A stretch of 64,000 nucleotides of DNA, taken from assembly GCA_949358305.1 (NCBI GenBank), contig OX442314.1:57545369-57609368 (forward strand), read 5' to 3'. Position 1 is the stretch's first letter; the number at the start of each line of letters is the position of its first letter. The stretch comes from Strigamia acuminata. Lineage: Eukaryota; Arthropoda; Chilopoda; Geophilomorpha; Linotaeniidae. Shown here piece after piece: positions 32,894 through 44,700 of this stretch. Under the pieces are notes generated by a model. It ran no database searches. It was not told the origin of the DNA and worked only from the letters and a program-made list of their open reading frames with translations. The position numbers were made by a program, and so were the translations under genes.

Positions 32894-33107
32894 TTTAACC
32901 TTGGGGTATGTGTGCGGATTTTGTCGGGGGCGAAAGGGTCCCGCTTTTTAACATTACGGCGGCCTATACGTTGTTTCGTTGATCGCGACTGTGATGCGGA
33001 ATTTGCGGATGTTGTTTTGGCCGAGTAGTTCGTGCGACCGAGCGCGTTTTGTTCGTTGCTTTTCGGTGTTCGGTGGGTTTTGTGACCGGTCAAGGGTTTC
33101 GCTAAAA

Positions 33108-33351
33108 CGTGGTTTTTGTGACGGGAGGGAGGGGGGATCGGTTCATGTGCTCCGAACGCGCCGCGACGCGCCGTGACTTGGGCCAAAAACGACCCGGTCG
33201 GAAACCGGGTCCCGGGCTTCGTCGAGGCGTGGTTTTTGAGAACGGGGGGAGGGGGGGATCGGGTCGCGTGCTCCGAAAGCGCCGCGACGCGCCGTGACTT
33301 GGGCCAAAAACGACCCGGTCGGAAACCGGGTCCCGGGCTTCGTCGAGGCGT
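33108..33351 (+). repeat. Two 120/121-bp direct repeats in the unit
   Basis: CGTGGTTTTTG-type starts at 33108 and 33228 and a third, cut start at 33349. Each contains GACCCGGTCGGAAACCGGGTC, with a CCCGGTTTCCGACCGGG-type palindrome, and a G-rich GGGGGGAGGGGGGG run. Present in every unit. Confidence 0.85.
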
Positions 33352-33361
33352 GGTCCCGATC

Positions 33362-33880
33362 GGGACAAACTCTTCCGGAAAATGTCCGGTGGAATGTTGA
33401 GAGTGTCGATGGACGACGTTCGAGTTTATATCGTAAGTAAGTAAGTATCTGACAAAACTTGCACAGAATTTTGTCAACATTTGATAAATTTCCACAGAAT
33501 TTAACGTTGTTTTGCTAAAACCTGCGGAAACGTGTCTAGTCGGGCAGAAACGTCTCGTAAAATGTTGCTGAAATTCCGTGGAAATTTGTCAAAAATTGAC
33601 AAAAGTTGGTGACCGACCCACATCGCGTTGCGGCGCGGTCGGAGCACGCGACCCGATCCCCCCCCCCCCCCCTCCCCCCGTCCCCAAAAAACCACGCCTC
33701 GAGGAACCCCGAGGTTCGGTTTCCGACCGGGTCGCCTCTTGATCCGACTCGGGGCGCGTCACGGCGCGGTCGGAGGACGGCCCTCGCCCCCAAAAACCAC
33801 ACTCCGGGTCACGTGGTCTCGCACTCGACTTTTTCAGTTTTCCCGTTTTCGGCCCGTTACGGCCAAGGACCGTAACGGGT
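33362..33880 (+). repeat. Left inverted arm of the unit
   Basis: Reads as the imperfect reverse complement of about 35903-36733: AACTCTTCCGGAAAATGTCC matches the right arm near 36710-36730, GTGGAAATTT...TTGACAAA matches near 36180-36300, and CCACACTCCGGGTCACGTGG matches near 35967-35986. Includes the variable C-run at about 33658-33672. Confidence 0.85.
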
Positions 33881-33927
33881 CGAAAACGGGCCGCAACGGG
33901 TCGAAAACGGCCGCAACGGGTCGAAAA

Positions 33928-34320
33928 CGGCCCGCACGGGCCGTTAACGGGCCGTCGACGATCCCGTCACGATCCCGCAACGGCCCGCACGGGCCGTTAA
34001 CGGGCCGCTGACGGTCCCGTCACGATCCCGCAACGGCCCGCACGGGCCGTTAACGGGCCGTCGACGATCCCGTCACGATCCCGCAACGGCCCGCACGGGC
34101 CGTTAACGGGCCGCTGACGGTCCCGTCACGATCCCGCAACGGCCCGCACGGGCCGTTAACGGGCCGTCGACGATCCCGTCACGATCCCGCAACGGCCCGC
34201 ACGGGCCGTTAACGGGCCGCTGACGGTCCCGTCACGATCCCGCAACGGCCCGCACGGGCCGTTAACGGGCCGTCGACGGTCCCGTCACGATCCCGCAACG
34301 GCCCGCACGGGCCGTTAACG
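33928..34320 (+). repeat. 53-bp repeat in alternating A/B dimers
   Basis: CGGCCCGCACGGGCCG recurs every 53 bp (33981, 34034, 34087, 34140 and so on). Copies alternate between GTCGACGATCCC (A) and GCTGACGGTCCC (B), making a 106-bp higher-order unit. The last copy before the spacer is a hybrid GTCGACGGTCCC. The block recurs in each unit with different copy number. Confidence 0.9.
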
Positions 34321-34352
34321 GCCCGTTAACGGCCCGTTAACGGCCCGTTAAC
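34317..34352 (+). repeat. 11-bp repeat CGGCCCGTTAA
   Basis: Runs of CGGCCCGTTAA border every AT-rich spacer. The unit makes the palindrome CCGTTAACGG. Copy number varies from two to four at homologous places between units. Confidence 0.85.
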
Positions 34353-34355
34353 GGG

Positions 34356-34455
34356 GCAAAACCGAAAACAGGATTCGAGATTAATGTCTATGAATGTTGT
34401 ACGCGTTTTCACGTACGTGTTGTCGGTTGTTGATTTTTTCGATTTACGCCGTAAC
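34356..34455 (+). repeat. AT-rich 100-bp spacer in the repeat core
   Basis: A constant segment (CAGGATTCGAGATTAATGTC, then TTGTACGCGTTTTC, then GTTGTCGGTTGTTGATTTTT) occurring 4, 7, 8, 4, 4, 4 and 4 times in units 1-7. Two entry forms alternate (GCAAAACCGAAAAC and GTAAAACCAAAAAC), and one internal site is C or T (TTTTCACG/TTTTCATG). It is the only AT-rich part of the core. Confidence 0.9.
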
Positions 34456-35902
34456 GGCCCGTTAACGGCCCGTTAACGGCCCGTCAACGGCCCGTCAACG
34501 GCCCGCAACGGCCCGCACGGGCCGTTAACGGGCCGTCGACGATCCCGTCACGATCCCGCAACGGCCCGCACGGGCCGTTAACGGGCCGCTGACGGTCCCG
34601 TCACGATCCCGTCACGGCCTTCGTTCCCGGACTTCGGCTCGCCGACGGCCCGTACGACCTCACGCGGGCCGTTAACGGGCCGTTAACGGCCCGTTAACGG
34701 CCCGTTAACGGCGTAAAACCAAAAACAGGATTCGAGATTAATGTCTATGAATGTTGTACGCGTTTTCATGTACGTGTTGTCGGTTGTTGATTTTTTCGAT
34801 TCACGCCGTAACGGCCCGTTAACGGCCCGTTAACGGCCCGTCAACGGCCCGTCAACGGCCCGCAACGGCCCGCACGGGCCGTTAACGGGCCGTCGACGAT
34901 CCCGTCACGATCCCGCAACGGCCCGCACGGGCCGTTAACGGGCCGCTGACGGTCCCGTCACGATCCCGCAACGGCCCGCACGGGCCGTTAACGGGCCGTC
35001 GACGATCCCGTCACGATCCCGCAACGGCCCGCACGGGCCGTTAACGGGCCGCTGACGGTCCCGTCACGATCCCGCAACGGCCCGCACGGGCCGTTAACGG
35101 GCCGTCGACGGTCCCGTCACGATCCCGCAACGGCCCGCACGGGCCGTTAACGGCCCGTTAACGGCCCGTTAACGGCCCGTTAACGGGGCAAAACCGAAAA
35201 CAGGATTCGAGATTAATGTCTATGAATGTTGTACGCGTTTTCATGTACGTGTTGTCGGTTGTTGATTTTTTCGATTCACGCCGTAACGGCCCGTTAACGG
35301 CCCGTTAACGGCCCGTCAACGGCCCGTCAACGGCCCGCAACGGCCCGCACGGGCCGTTAACGGGCCGTCGACGATCCCGTCACGATCCCGCAACGGCCCG
35401 CACGGGCCGTTAACGGGCCGCCGACGGTCCCGTCACGGTCCCGTCACGGCGCGTGCGGGCCGTTAACGGGCCGCCGACAGTCCCGTCACGATCCCGTCAC
35501 GGCCTTCGTTCCCGGACTTCGGCTCGCCGACGGCCCGTACGACCTCACGCGGGCCGTTAACGGGCCGTTAACGGGCCGTTAACGGCCCGTTAACGGCCCG
35601 TTAACGGCGTAAAACCAAAAACAGGATTCGAGATTAATGTCTATGAATGTTGTACGCGTTTTCACGTACGTGTTGTCGGTTGTTGATTTTTTCGATTTAC
35701 GCCGTTAACGGCCCGTTAACGGCCCGTTAACGGCCCGTCAACGGCCCGCATGGAGTCGTACGGGCCGTTAACGGGCCGCCGACGGTCCCGTCACGGTCCC
35801 GTCACGGCGCGTGCGGGCCGTTAACGGGCCGCCAACGGTCCCGTCACGATCCCGTCACGGCCCGTGCGGGCCGTTAACGGGCCGCCGACGGTCCCGTCAC
35901 GA

Positions 35903-36733
35903 TCCCGTAACGGCCCGTTACGGCCAAGGGCCGTAACGGGATAACTGAGAGAGTCGGGTGCGAGACCACGTGACCCGGAGTGTGGTTTTTGGGGGCGAGG
36001 GCCGTCCTCCGACCGCGCCGTGACGCGCCCCGGGTCGGATCAAGAGGCGACCCGGTCGGAAACCGAACCTCGGGGTTCCTCGGGGCGTGGTTTTTTGGGG
36101 ACGGGGGGAGGGGGGGATTGGGTCGCGTGCTCCGACCGCGCCGCAACGCGCCGTGGGTCGGTCACCAACCTTTGTCAATATTTTATAAATTTCCACGGAA
36201 TTTCAACAATGTTTTACATAAGTCCGTCAAATCGGGCAGAAATATCCCGTACAATGTCGCTGCAATTCTGTGGAAATTTATCAGATATTGACAAAATTCG
36301 GTGACGGGCGGAAGGGCGATTCCCGGGCGGAAGAGAGAGAGAGAGAGAGAAAGGGGGGACGGCCGGCGCCTACGCCGACGGGGCGCGGAGGGCGAGTGCA
36401 CTGTTCACGCATGTGGGCGCGTGTGGACGCTCGATTTACTGGCGCGTTGGACAAGTCAAAAAAAATTTCCCAATGTCTGACAAAAATTCCATCGAATCAC
36501 GGCAATATTTGACAACACTTGCACAGATTTTTAGCAACATTCACCGGCGAGGTCGTTGATGAACTCGCTTTACCCCGATGAATCTCGCGCGACAACAACC
36601 CTGCGAAAATACCAAATCTCGTACGAATAATAAACACGGCGCAAACCGCACAAAAATCCACGACATAAAATCGAATGTCGTCTATCGGCACTCTCAGCAT
36701 TCCCCCGGACATTTTCCGGAAGAGTTTGGTCCG
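35903..36733 (+). repeat. Right inverted arm of the unit with GA tract
   Basis: Imperfect reverse complement of 33362-33880 with about 300 extra bases, including a (GA)n run at about 36333-36350 and a GC-rich palindrome GGCGCCTACGCC. Together the arms make the unit a long foldback. Confidence 0.85.
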
Positions 36734-36859
36734 GCCGGAATCCGAGGAATAGTCACTCCCAAAGTGCGGATTTTGCGGGTGCACTCGCTTCCGAAGGATA
36801 GGCAAAGCAGGCGTGCGGACGCGACGCCCGGACGCGGCCGGACGGGGACCAGTCGGCGC

Positions 36860-39800
36860 TTAACCTTGGGGTATGTGTGCGGATTTTGTCGGGGGCGAAA
36901 GGGTCCCGCTTTTTAACATTACGGCGGCCTATACGTTGTTTCGTTGATCGCGACTGTGATGCGGAATTTGCGGATGTTGTTTTGGCCGAGTAGTTCGTGC
37001 GACCGAGCGCGTTTTGTTCGTTGCTTTTCGGTGTTCGGTGGGTTTTGTGACCGGTCAAGGGTTTCGCTAAAACGTGGTTTTTGTGACGGGAGGGAGGGGG
37101 GATCGGTTCATGTGCTCCGAACGCGCCGCGACGCGCCGTGACTTGGGCCAAAAACGACCCGGTCGGAAACCGGGTCCCGGGCTTCGTCGAGGCGTGGTTT
37201 TTGAGAACGGGGGGAGGGGGGGATCGGGTCGCGTGCTCCGAAAGCGCCGCGACGCGCCGTGACTTGGGCCAAAAACGACCCGGTCGGAAACCGGGTCCCG
37301 GGCTTCGTCGAGGCGTGGTCCCGATCGGGACAAACTCTTCCGGAAAATGTCCGGTGGAATGTTGAGAGTGTCGATGGACGACGTTCGAGTTTATATCGTA
37401 AGTAAGTAAGTATCTGACAAAACTTGCACAGAATTTTGTCAACATTTGATAAATTTCCACAGAATTTAACGTTGTTTTGCTAAAACCTGCGGAAACGTGT
37501 CTAGTCGGGCAGAAACGTCTCGTAAAATGTTGCTGAAATTCCGTGGAAATTTGTCAAAAATTGACAAAAGTTGGTGACCGACCCACATCGCGTTGCGGCG
37601 CGGTCGGAGCACGCGACCCGATCCCCCCCCCCCCCCCCTCCCCCCGTCCCCAAAAAACCACGCCTCGAGGAACCCCGAGGTTCGGTTTCCGACCGGGTCG
37701 CCTCTTGATCCGACTCGGGGCGCGTCACGGCGCGGTCGGAGGACGGCCCTCGCCCCCAAAAACCACACTCCGGGTCACGTGGTCTCGCACTCGACTTTTT
37801 CAGTTTTCCCGTTTTCGGCCCGTTACGGCCAAGGACCGTAACGGGTCGAAAACGGGCCGCAACGGGTCGAAAACGGCCGCAACGGGTCGAAAACGGCCCG
37901 CACGGGCCGTTAACGGGCCGTCGACGATCCCGTCACGATCCCGCAACGGCCCGCACGGGCCGTTAACGGGCCGCTGACGGTCCCGTCACGATCCCGCAAC
38001 GGCCCGCACGGGCCGTTAACGGGCCGTCGACGGTCCCGTCACGATCCCGCAACGGCCCGCACGGGCCGTTAACGGCCCGTTAACGGCCCGTTAACGGCCC
38101 GTTAACGGGGCAAAACCGAAAACAGGATTCGAGATTAATGTCTATGAATGTTGTACGCGTTTTCACGTACGTGTTGTCGGTTGTTGATTTTTTCGATTCA
38201 CGCCGTAACGGCCCGTTAACGGCCCGTTAACGGCCCGTCAACGGCCCGTCAACGGCCCGCAACGGCCCGCACGGGCCGTTAACGGGCCGTCGACGATCCC
38301 GTCACGATCCCGCAACGGCCCGCACGGGCCGTTAACGGGCCGCTGACGGTCCCGTCACGATCCCGTCACGGCCTTCGTTCCCGGACTTCGGCTCGCCGAC
38401 GGCCCGTACGACCTCACGCGGGCCGTTAACGGGCCGTTAACGGCCCGTTAACGGCCCGTTAACGGCGTAAAACCAAAAACAGGATTCGAGATTAATGTCT
38501 ATGAATGTTGTACGCGTTTTCATGTACGTGTTGTCGGTTGTTGATTTTTTCGATTCACGCCGTAACGGCCCGTTAACGGCCCGTTAACGGCCCGTCAACG
38601 GCCCGTCAACGGCCCGCAACGGCCCGCACGGGCCGTTAACGGGCCGTCGACGATCCCGTCACGATCCCGCAACGGCCCGCACGGGCCGTTAACGGGCCGC
38701 TGACGGTCCCGTCACGATCCCGTCACGGCCTTCGTTCCCGGACTTCGGCTCGCCGACGGCCCGTACGACCTCACGCGGGCCGTTAACGGGCCGTTAACGG
38801 CCCGTTAACGGCCCGTTAACGGCGTAAAACCAAAAACAGGATTCGAGATTAATGTCTATGAATGTTGTACGCGTTTTCATGTACGTGTTGTCGGTTGTTG
38901 ATTTTTTCGATTCACGCCGTAACGGCCCGTTAACGGCCCGTTAACGGCCCGTCAACGGCCCGTCAACGGCCCGCAACGGCCCGCACGGGCCGTTAACGGG
39001 CCGTCGACGATCCCGTCACGATCCCGCAACGGCCCGCACGGGCCGTTAACGGGCCGCTGACGGTCCCGTCACGATCCCGCAACGGCCCGCACGGGCCGTT
39101 AACGGGCCGTCGACGATCCCGTCACGATCCCGCAACGGCCCGCACGGGCCGTTAACGGGCCGCTGACGGTCCCGTCACGATCCCGCAACGGCCCGCACGG
39201 GCCGTTAACGGGCCGTCGACGGTCCCGTCACGATCCCGCAACGGCCCGCACGGGCCGTTAACGGCCCGTTAACGGGGCAAAACCGAAAACAGGATTCGAG
39301 ATTAATGTCTATGAATGTTGTACGCGTTTTCACGTACGTGTTGTCGGTTGTTGATTTTTTCGATTTACGCCGTAACGGCCCGTTAACGGCCCGTTAACGG
39401 CCCGTCAACGGCCCGTCAACGGCCCGCAACGGCCCGCACGGGCCGTTAACGGGCCGTCGACGATCCCGTCACGATCCCGCAACGGCCCGCACGGGCCGTT
39501 AACGGGCCGCTGACGGTCCCGTCACGATCCCGTCACGGCCTTCGTTCCCGGACTTCGGCTCGCCGACGGCCCGTACGACCTCACGCGGGCCGTTAACGGG
39601 CCGTTAACGGCCCGTTAACGGCCCGTTAACGGCGTAAAACCAAAAACAGGATTCGAGATTAATGTCTATGAATGTTGTACGCGTTTTCATGTACGTGTTG
39701 TCGGTTGTTGATTTTTTCGATTCACGCCGTAACGGCCCGTTAACGGCCCGTTAACGGCCCGTCAACGGCCCGTCAACGGCCCGCAACGGCCCGCACGGGC

Positions 39801-41780
39801 CGTTAACGGGCCGTCGACGATCCCGTCACGATCCCGCAACGGCCCGCACGGGCCGTTAACGGGCCGCTGACGGTCCCGTCACGATCCCGCAACGGCCCGC
39901 ACGGGCCGTTAACGGGCCGTCGACGATCCCGTCACGATCCCGCAACGGCCCGCACGGGCCGTTAACGGGCCGCTGACGGTCCCGTCACGATCCCGCAACG
40001 GCCCGCACGGGCCGTTAACGGGCCGTCGACGGTCCCGTCACGATCCCGCAACGGCCCGCACGGGCCGTTAACGGCCCGTTAACGGCCCGTTAACGGCCCG
40101 TTAACGGGGCAAAACCGAAAACAGGATTCGAGATTAATGTCTATGAATGTTGTACGCGTTTTCATGTACGTGTTGTCGGTTGTTGATTTTTTCGATTCAC
40201 GCCGTAACGGCCCGTTAACGGCCCGTTAACGGCCCGTCAACGGCCCGTCAACGGCCCGCAACGGCCCGCACGGGCCGTTAACGGGCCGTCGACGATCCCG
40301 TCACGATCCCGCAACGGCCCGCACGGGCCGTTAACGGGCCGCCGACGGTCCCGTCACGGTCCCGTCACGGCGCGTGCGGGCCGTTAACGGGCCGCCGACA
40401 GTCCCGTCACGATCCCGTCACGGCCTTCGTTCCCGGACTTCGGCTCGCCGACGGCCCGTACGACCTCACGCGGGCCGTTAACGGGCCGTTAACGGGCCGT
40501 TAACGGCCCGTTAACGGCCCGTTAACGGCGTAAAACCAAAAACAGGATTCGAGATTAATGTCTATGAATGTTGTACGCGTTTTCACGTACGTGTTGTCGG
40601 TTGTTGATTTTTTCGATTTACGCCGTTAACGGCCCGTTAACGGCCCGTTAACGGCCCGTCAACGGCCCGCATGGAGTCGTACGGGCCGTTAACGGGCCGC
40701 CGACGGTCCCGTCACGGTCCCGTCACGGCGCGTGCGGGCCGTTAACGGGCCGCCAACGGTCCCGTCACGATCCCGTCACGGCCCGTGCGGGCCGTTAACG
40801 GGCCGCCGACGGTCCCGTCACGATCCCGTAACGGCCCGTTACGGCCAAGGGCCGTAACGGGATAACTGAGAGAGTCGGGTGCGAGACCACGTGACCCGGA
40901 GTGTGGTTTTTGGGGGCGAGGGCCGTCCTCCGACCGCGCCGTGACGCGCCCCGGGTCGGATCAAGAGGCGACCCGGTCGGAAACCGAACCTCGGGGTTCC
41001 TCGGGGCGTGGTTTTTTGGGGACGGGGGGAGGGGGGGATTGGGTCGCGTGCTCCGACCGCGCCGCAACGCGCCGTGGGTCGGTCACCAACCTTTGTCAAT
41101 ATTTTATAAATTTCCACGGAATTTCAACAATGTTTTACATAAGTCCGTCAAATCGGGCAGAAATATCCCGTACAATGTCGCTGCAATTCTGTGGAAATTT
41201 ATCAGATATTGACAAAATTCGGTGACGGGCGGAAGGGCGATTCCCGGGCGGAAGAGAGAGAGAGAGAGAGAAAGGGGGGACGGCCGGCGCCTACGCCGAC
41301 GGGGCGCGGAGGGCGAGTGCACTGTTCACGCATGTGGGCGCGTGTGGACGCTCGATTTACTGGCGCGTTGGACAAGTCAAAAAAAATTTCCCAATGTCTG
41401 ACAAAAATTCCATCGAATCACGGCAATATTTGACAACACTTGCACAGATTTTTAGCAACATTCACCGGCGAGGTCGTTGATGAACTCGCTTTACCCCGAT
41501 GAATCTCGCGCGACAACAACCCTGCGAAAATACCAAATCTCGTACGAATAATAAACACGGCGCAAACCGCACAAAAATCCACGACATAAAATCGAATGTC
41601 GTCTATCGGCACTCTCAGCATTCCCCCGGACATTTTCCGGAAGAGTTTGGTCCGGCCGGAATCCGAGGAATAGTCACTCCCAAAGTGCGGATTTTGCGGG
41701 TGCACTCGCTTCCGAAGGATAGGCAAAGCAGGCGTGCGGACGCGACGCCCGGACGCGGCCGGACGGGGACCAGTCGGCGC
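36860..41780 (+). repeat. Macrosatellite unit 2 (4,921 bp)
   Basis: Seven AT-rich spacers. C-run of 16. Contains a shortened 11-bp run at about 39262-39276 (two units instead of four). The extra length is entirely in the core. Confidence 0.93.
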
Positions 41781-44700
41781 TTAACCTTGGGGTATGTGTG
41801 CGGATTTTGTCGGGGGCGAAAGGGTCCCGCTTTTTAACATTACGGCGGCCTATACGTTGTTTCGTTGATCGCGACTGTGATGCGGAATTTGCGGATGTTG
41901 TTTTGGCCGAGTAGTTCGTGCGACCGAGCGCGTTTTGTTCGTTGCTTTTCGGTGTTCGGTGGGTTTTGTGACCGGTCAAGGGTTTCGCTAAAACGTGGTT
42001 TTTGTGACGGGAGGGAGGGGGGATCGGTTCATGTGCTCCGAACGCGCCGCGACGCGCCGTGACTTGGGCCAAAAACGACCCGGTCGGAAACCGGGTCCCG
42101 GGCTTCGTCGAGGCGTGGTTTTTGAGAACGGGGGGAGGGGGGGATCGGGTCGCGTGCTCCGAAAGCGCCGCGACGCGCCGTGACTTGGGCCAAAAACGAC
42201 CCGGTCGGAAACCGGGTCCCGGGCTTCGTCGAGGCGTGGTCCCGATCGGGACAAACTCTTCCGGAAAATGTCCGGTGGAATGTTGAGAGTGTCGATGGAC
42301 GACGTTCGAGTTTATATCGTAAGTAAGTAAGTATCTGACAAAACTTGCACAGAATTTTGTCAACATTTGATAAATTTCCACAGAATTTAACGTTGTTTTG
42401 CTAAAACCTGCGGAAACGTGTCTAGTCGGGCAGAAACGTCTCGTAAAATGTTGCTGAAATTCCGTGGAAATTTGTCAAAAATTGACAAAAGTTGGTGACC
42501 GACCCACATCGCGTTGCGGCGCGGTCGGAGCACGCGACCCGATCCCCCCCCCCCCCCCCCTCCCCCCGTCCCCAAAAAACCACGCCTCGAGGAACCCCGA
42601 GGTTCGGTTTCCGACCGGGTCGCCTCTTGATCCGACTCGGGGCGCGTCACGGCGCGGTCGGAGGACGGCCCTCGCCCCCAAAAACCACACTCCGGGTCAC
42701 GTGGTCTCGCACTCGACTTTTTCAGTTTTCCCGTTTTCGGCCCGTTACGGCCAAGGACCGTAACGGGTCGAAAACGGGCCGCAACGGGTCGAAAACGGCC
42801 GCAACGGGTCGAAAACGGCCCGCACGGGCCGTTAACGGGCCGTCGACGATCCCGTCACGATCCCGCAACGGCCCGCACGGGCCGTTAACGGGCCGCTGAC
42901 GGTCCCGTCACGATCCCGCAACGGCCCGCACGGGCCGTTAACGGGCCGTCGACGGTCCCGTCACGATCCCGCAACGGCCCGCACGGGCCGTTAACGGCCC
43001 GTTAACGGCCCGTTAACGGCCCGTTAACGGGGCAAAACCGAAAACAGGATTCGAGATTAATGTCTATGAATGTTGTACGCGTTTTCACGTACGTGTTGTC
43101 GGTTGTTGATTTTTTCGATTCACGCCGTAACGGCCCGTTAACGGCCCGTTAACGGCCCGTCAACGGCCCGTCAACGGCCCGCAACGGCCCGCACGGGCCG
43201 TTAACGGGCCGTCGACGATCCCGTCACGATCCCGCAACGGCCCGCACGGGCCGTTAACGGGCCGCTGACGGTCCCGTCACGATCCCGTCACGGCCTTCGT
43301 TCCCGGACTTCGGCTCGCCGACGGCCCGTACGACCTCACGCGGGCCGTTAACGGGCCGTTAACGGCCCGTTAACGGCCCGTTAACGGCGTAAAACCAAAA
43401 ACAGGATTCGAGATTAATGTCTATGAATGTTGTACGCGTTTTCATGTACGTGTTGTCGGTTGTTGATTTTTGCGATTCACGCCGTAACGGCCCGTTAACG
43501 GCCCGTTAACGGCCCGTCAACGGCCCGTCAACGGCCCGCAACGGCCCGCACGGGCCGTTAACGGGCCGTCGACGATCCCGTCACGATCCCGCAACGGCCC
43601 GCACGGGCCGTTAACGGGCCGCTGACGGTCCCGTCACGATCCCGTCACGGCCTTCGTTCCCGGACTTCGGCTCGCCGACGGCCCGTACGACCTCACGCGG
43701 GCCGTTAACGGGCCGTTAACGGCCCGTTAACGGCCCGTTAACGGCGTAAAACCAAAAACAGGATTCGAGATTAATGTCTATGAATGTTGTACGCGTTTTC
43801 ATGTACGTGTTGTCGGTTGTTGATTTTTTCGATTCACGCCGTAACGGCCCGTTAACGGCCCGTTAACGGCCCGTCAACGGCCCGTCAACGGCCCGCAACG
43901 GCCCGCACGGGCCGTTAACGGGCCGTCGACGATCCCGTCACGATCCCGCAACGGCCCGCACGGGCCGTTAACGGGCCGCTGACGGTCCCGTCACGATCCC
44001 GCAACGGCCCGCACGGGCCGTTAACGGGCCGTCGACGATCCCGTCACGATCCCGCAACGGCCCGCACGGGCCGTTAACGGGCCGCTGACGGTCCCGTCAC
44101 GATCCCGCAACGGCCCGCACGGGCCGTTAACGGGCCGTCGACGGTCCCGTCACGATCCCGCAACGGCCCGCACGGGCCGTTAACGGCCCGTTAACGGCCC
44201 GTTAACGGCCCGTTAACGGGGCAAAACCGAAAACAGGATTCGAGATTAATGTCTATGAATGTTGTACGCGTTTTCACGTACGTGTTGTCGGTTGTTGATT
44301 TTTTCGATTTACGCCGTAACGGCCCGTTAACGGCCCGTTAACGGCCCGTCAACGGCCCGTCAACGGCCCGCAACGGCCCGCACGGGCCGTTAACGGGCCG
44401 TCGACGATCCCGTCACGATCCCGCAACGGCCCGCACGGGCCGTTAACGGGCCGCTGACGGTCCCGTCACGATCCCGTCACGGCCTTCGTTCCCGGACTTC
44501 GGCTCGCCGACGGCCCGTACGACCTCACGCGGGCCGTTAACGGGCCGTTAACGGCCCGTTAACGGCCCGTTAACGGCGTAAAACCAAAAACAGGATTCGA
44601 GATTAATGTCTATGAATGTTGTACGCGTTTTCATGTACGTGTTGTCGGTTGTTGATTTTTTCGATTCACGCCGTAACGGCCCGTTAACGGCCCGTTAACG

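Larger units (their letters stand above)
32895..36859 (+). repeat. Macrosatellite unit 1 (3,965 bp)
   Basis: First unit, joined directly to Gypsy-2 pol. Four AT-rich spacers (from about 34356, 34711, 35185 and 35609). C-run of 15. Same length as units 4 and 5 apart from one C. Confidence 0.93.
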
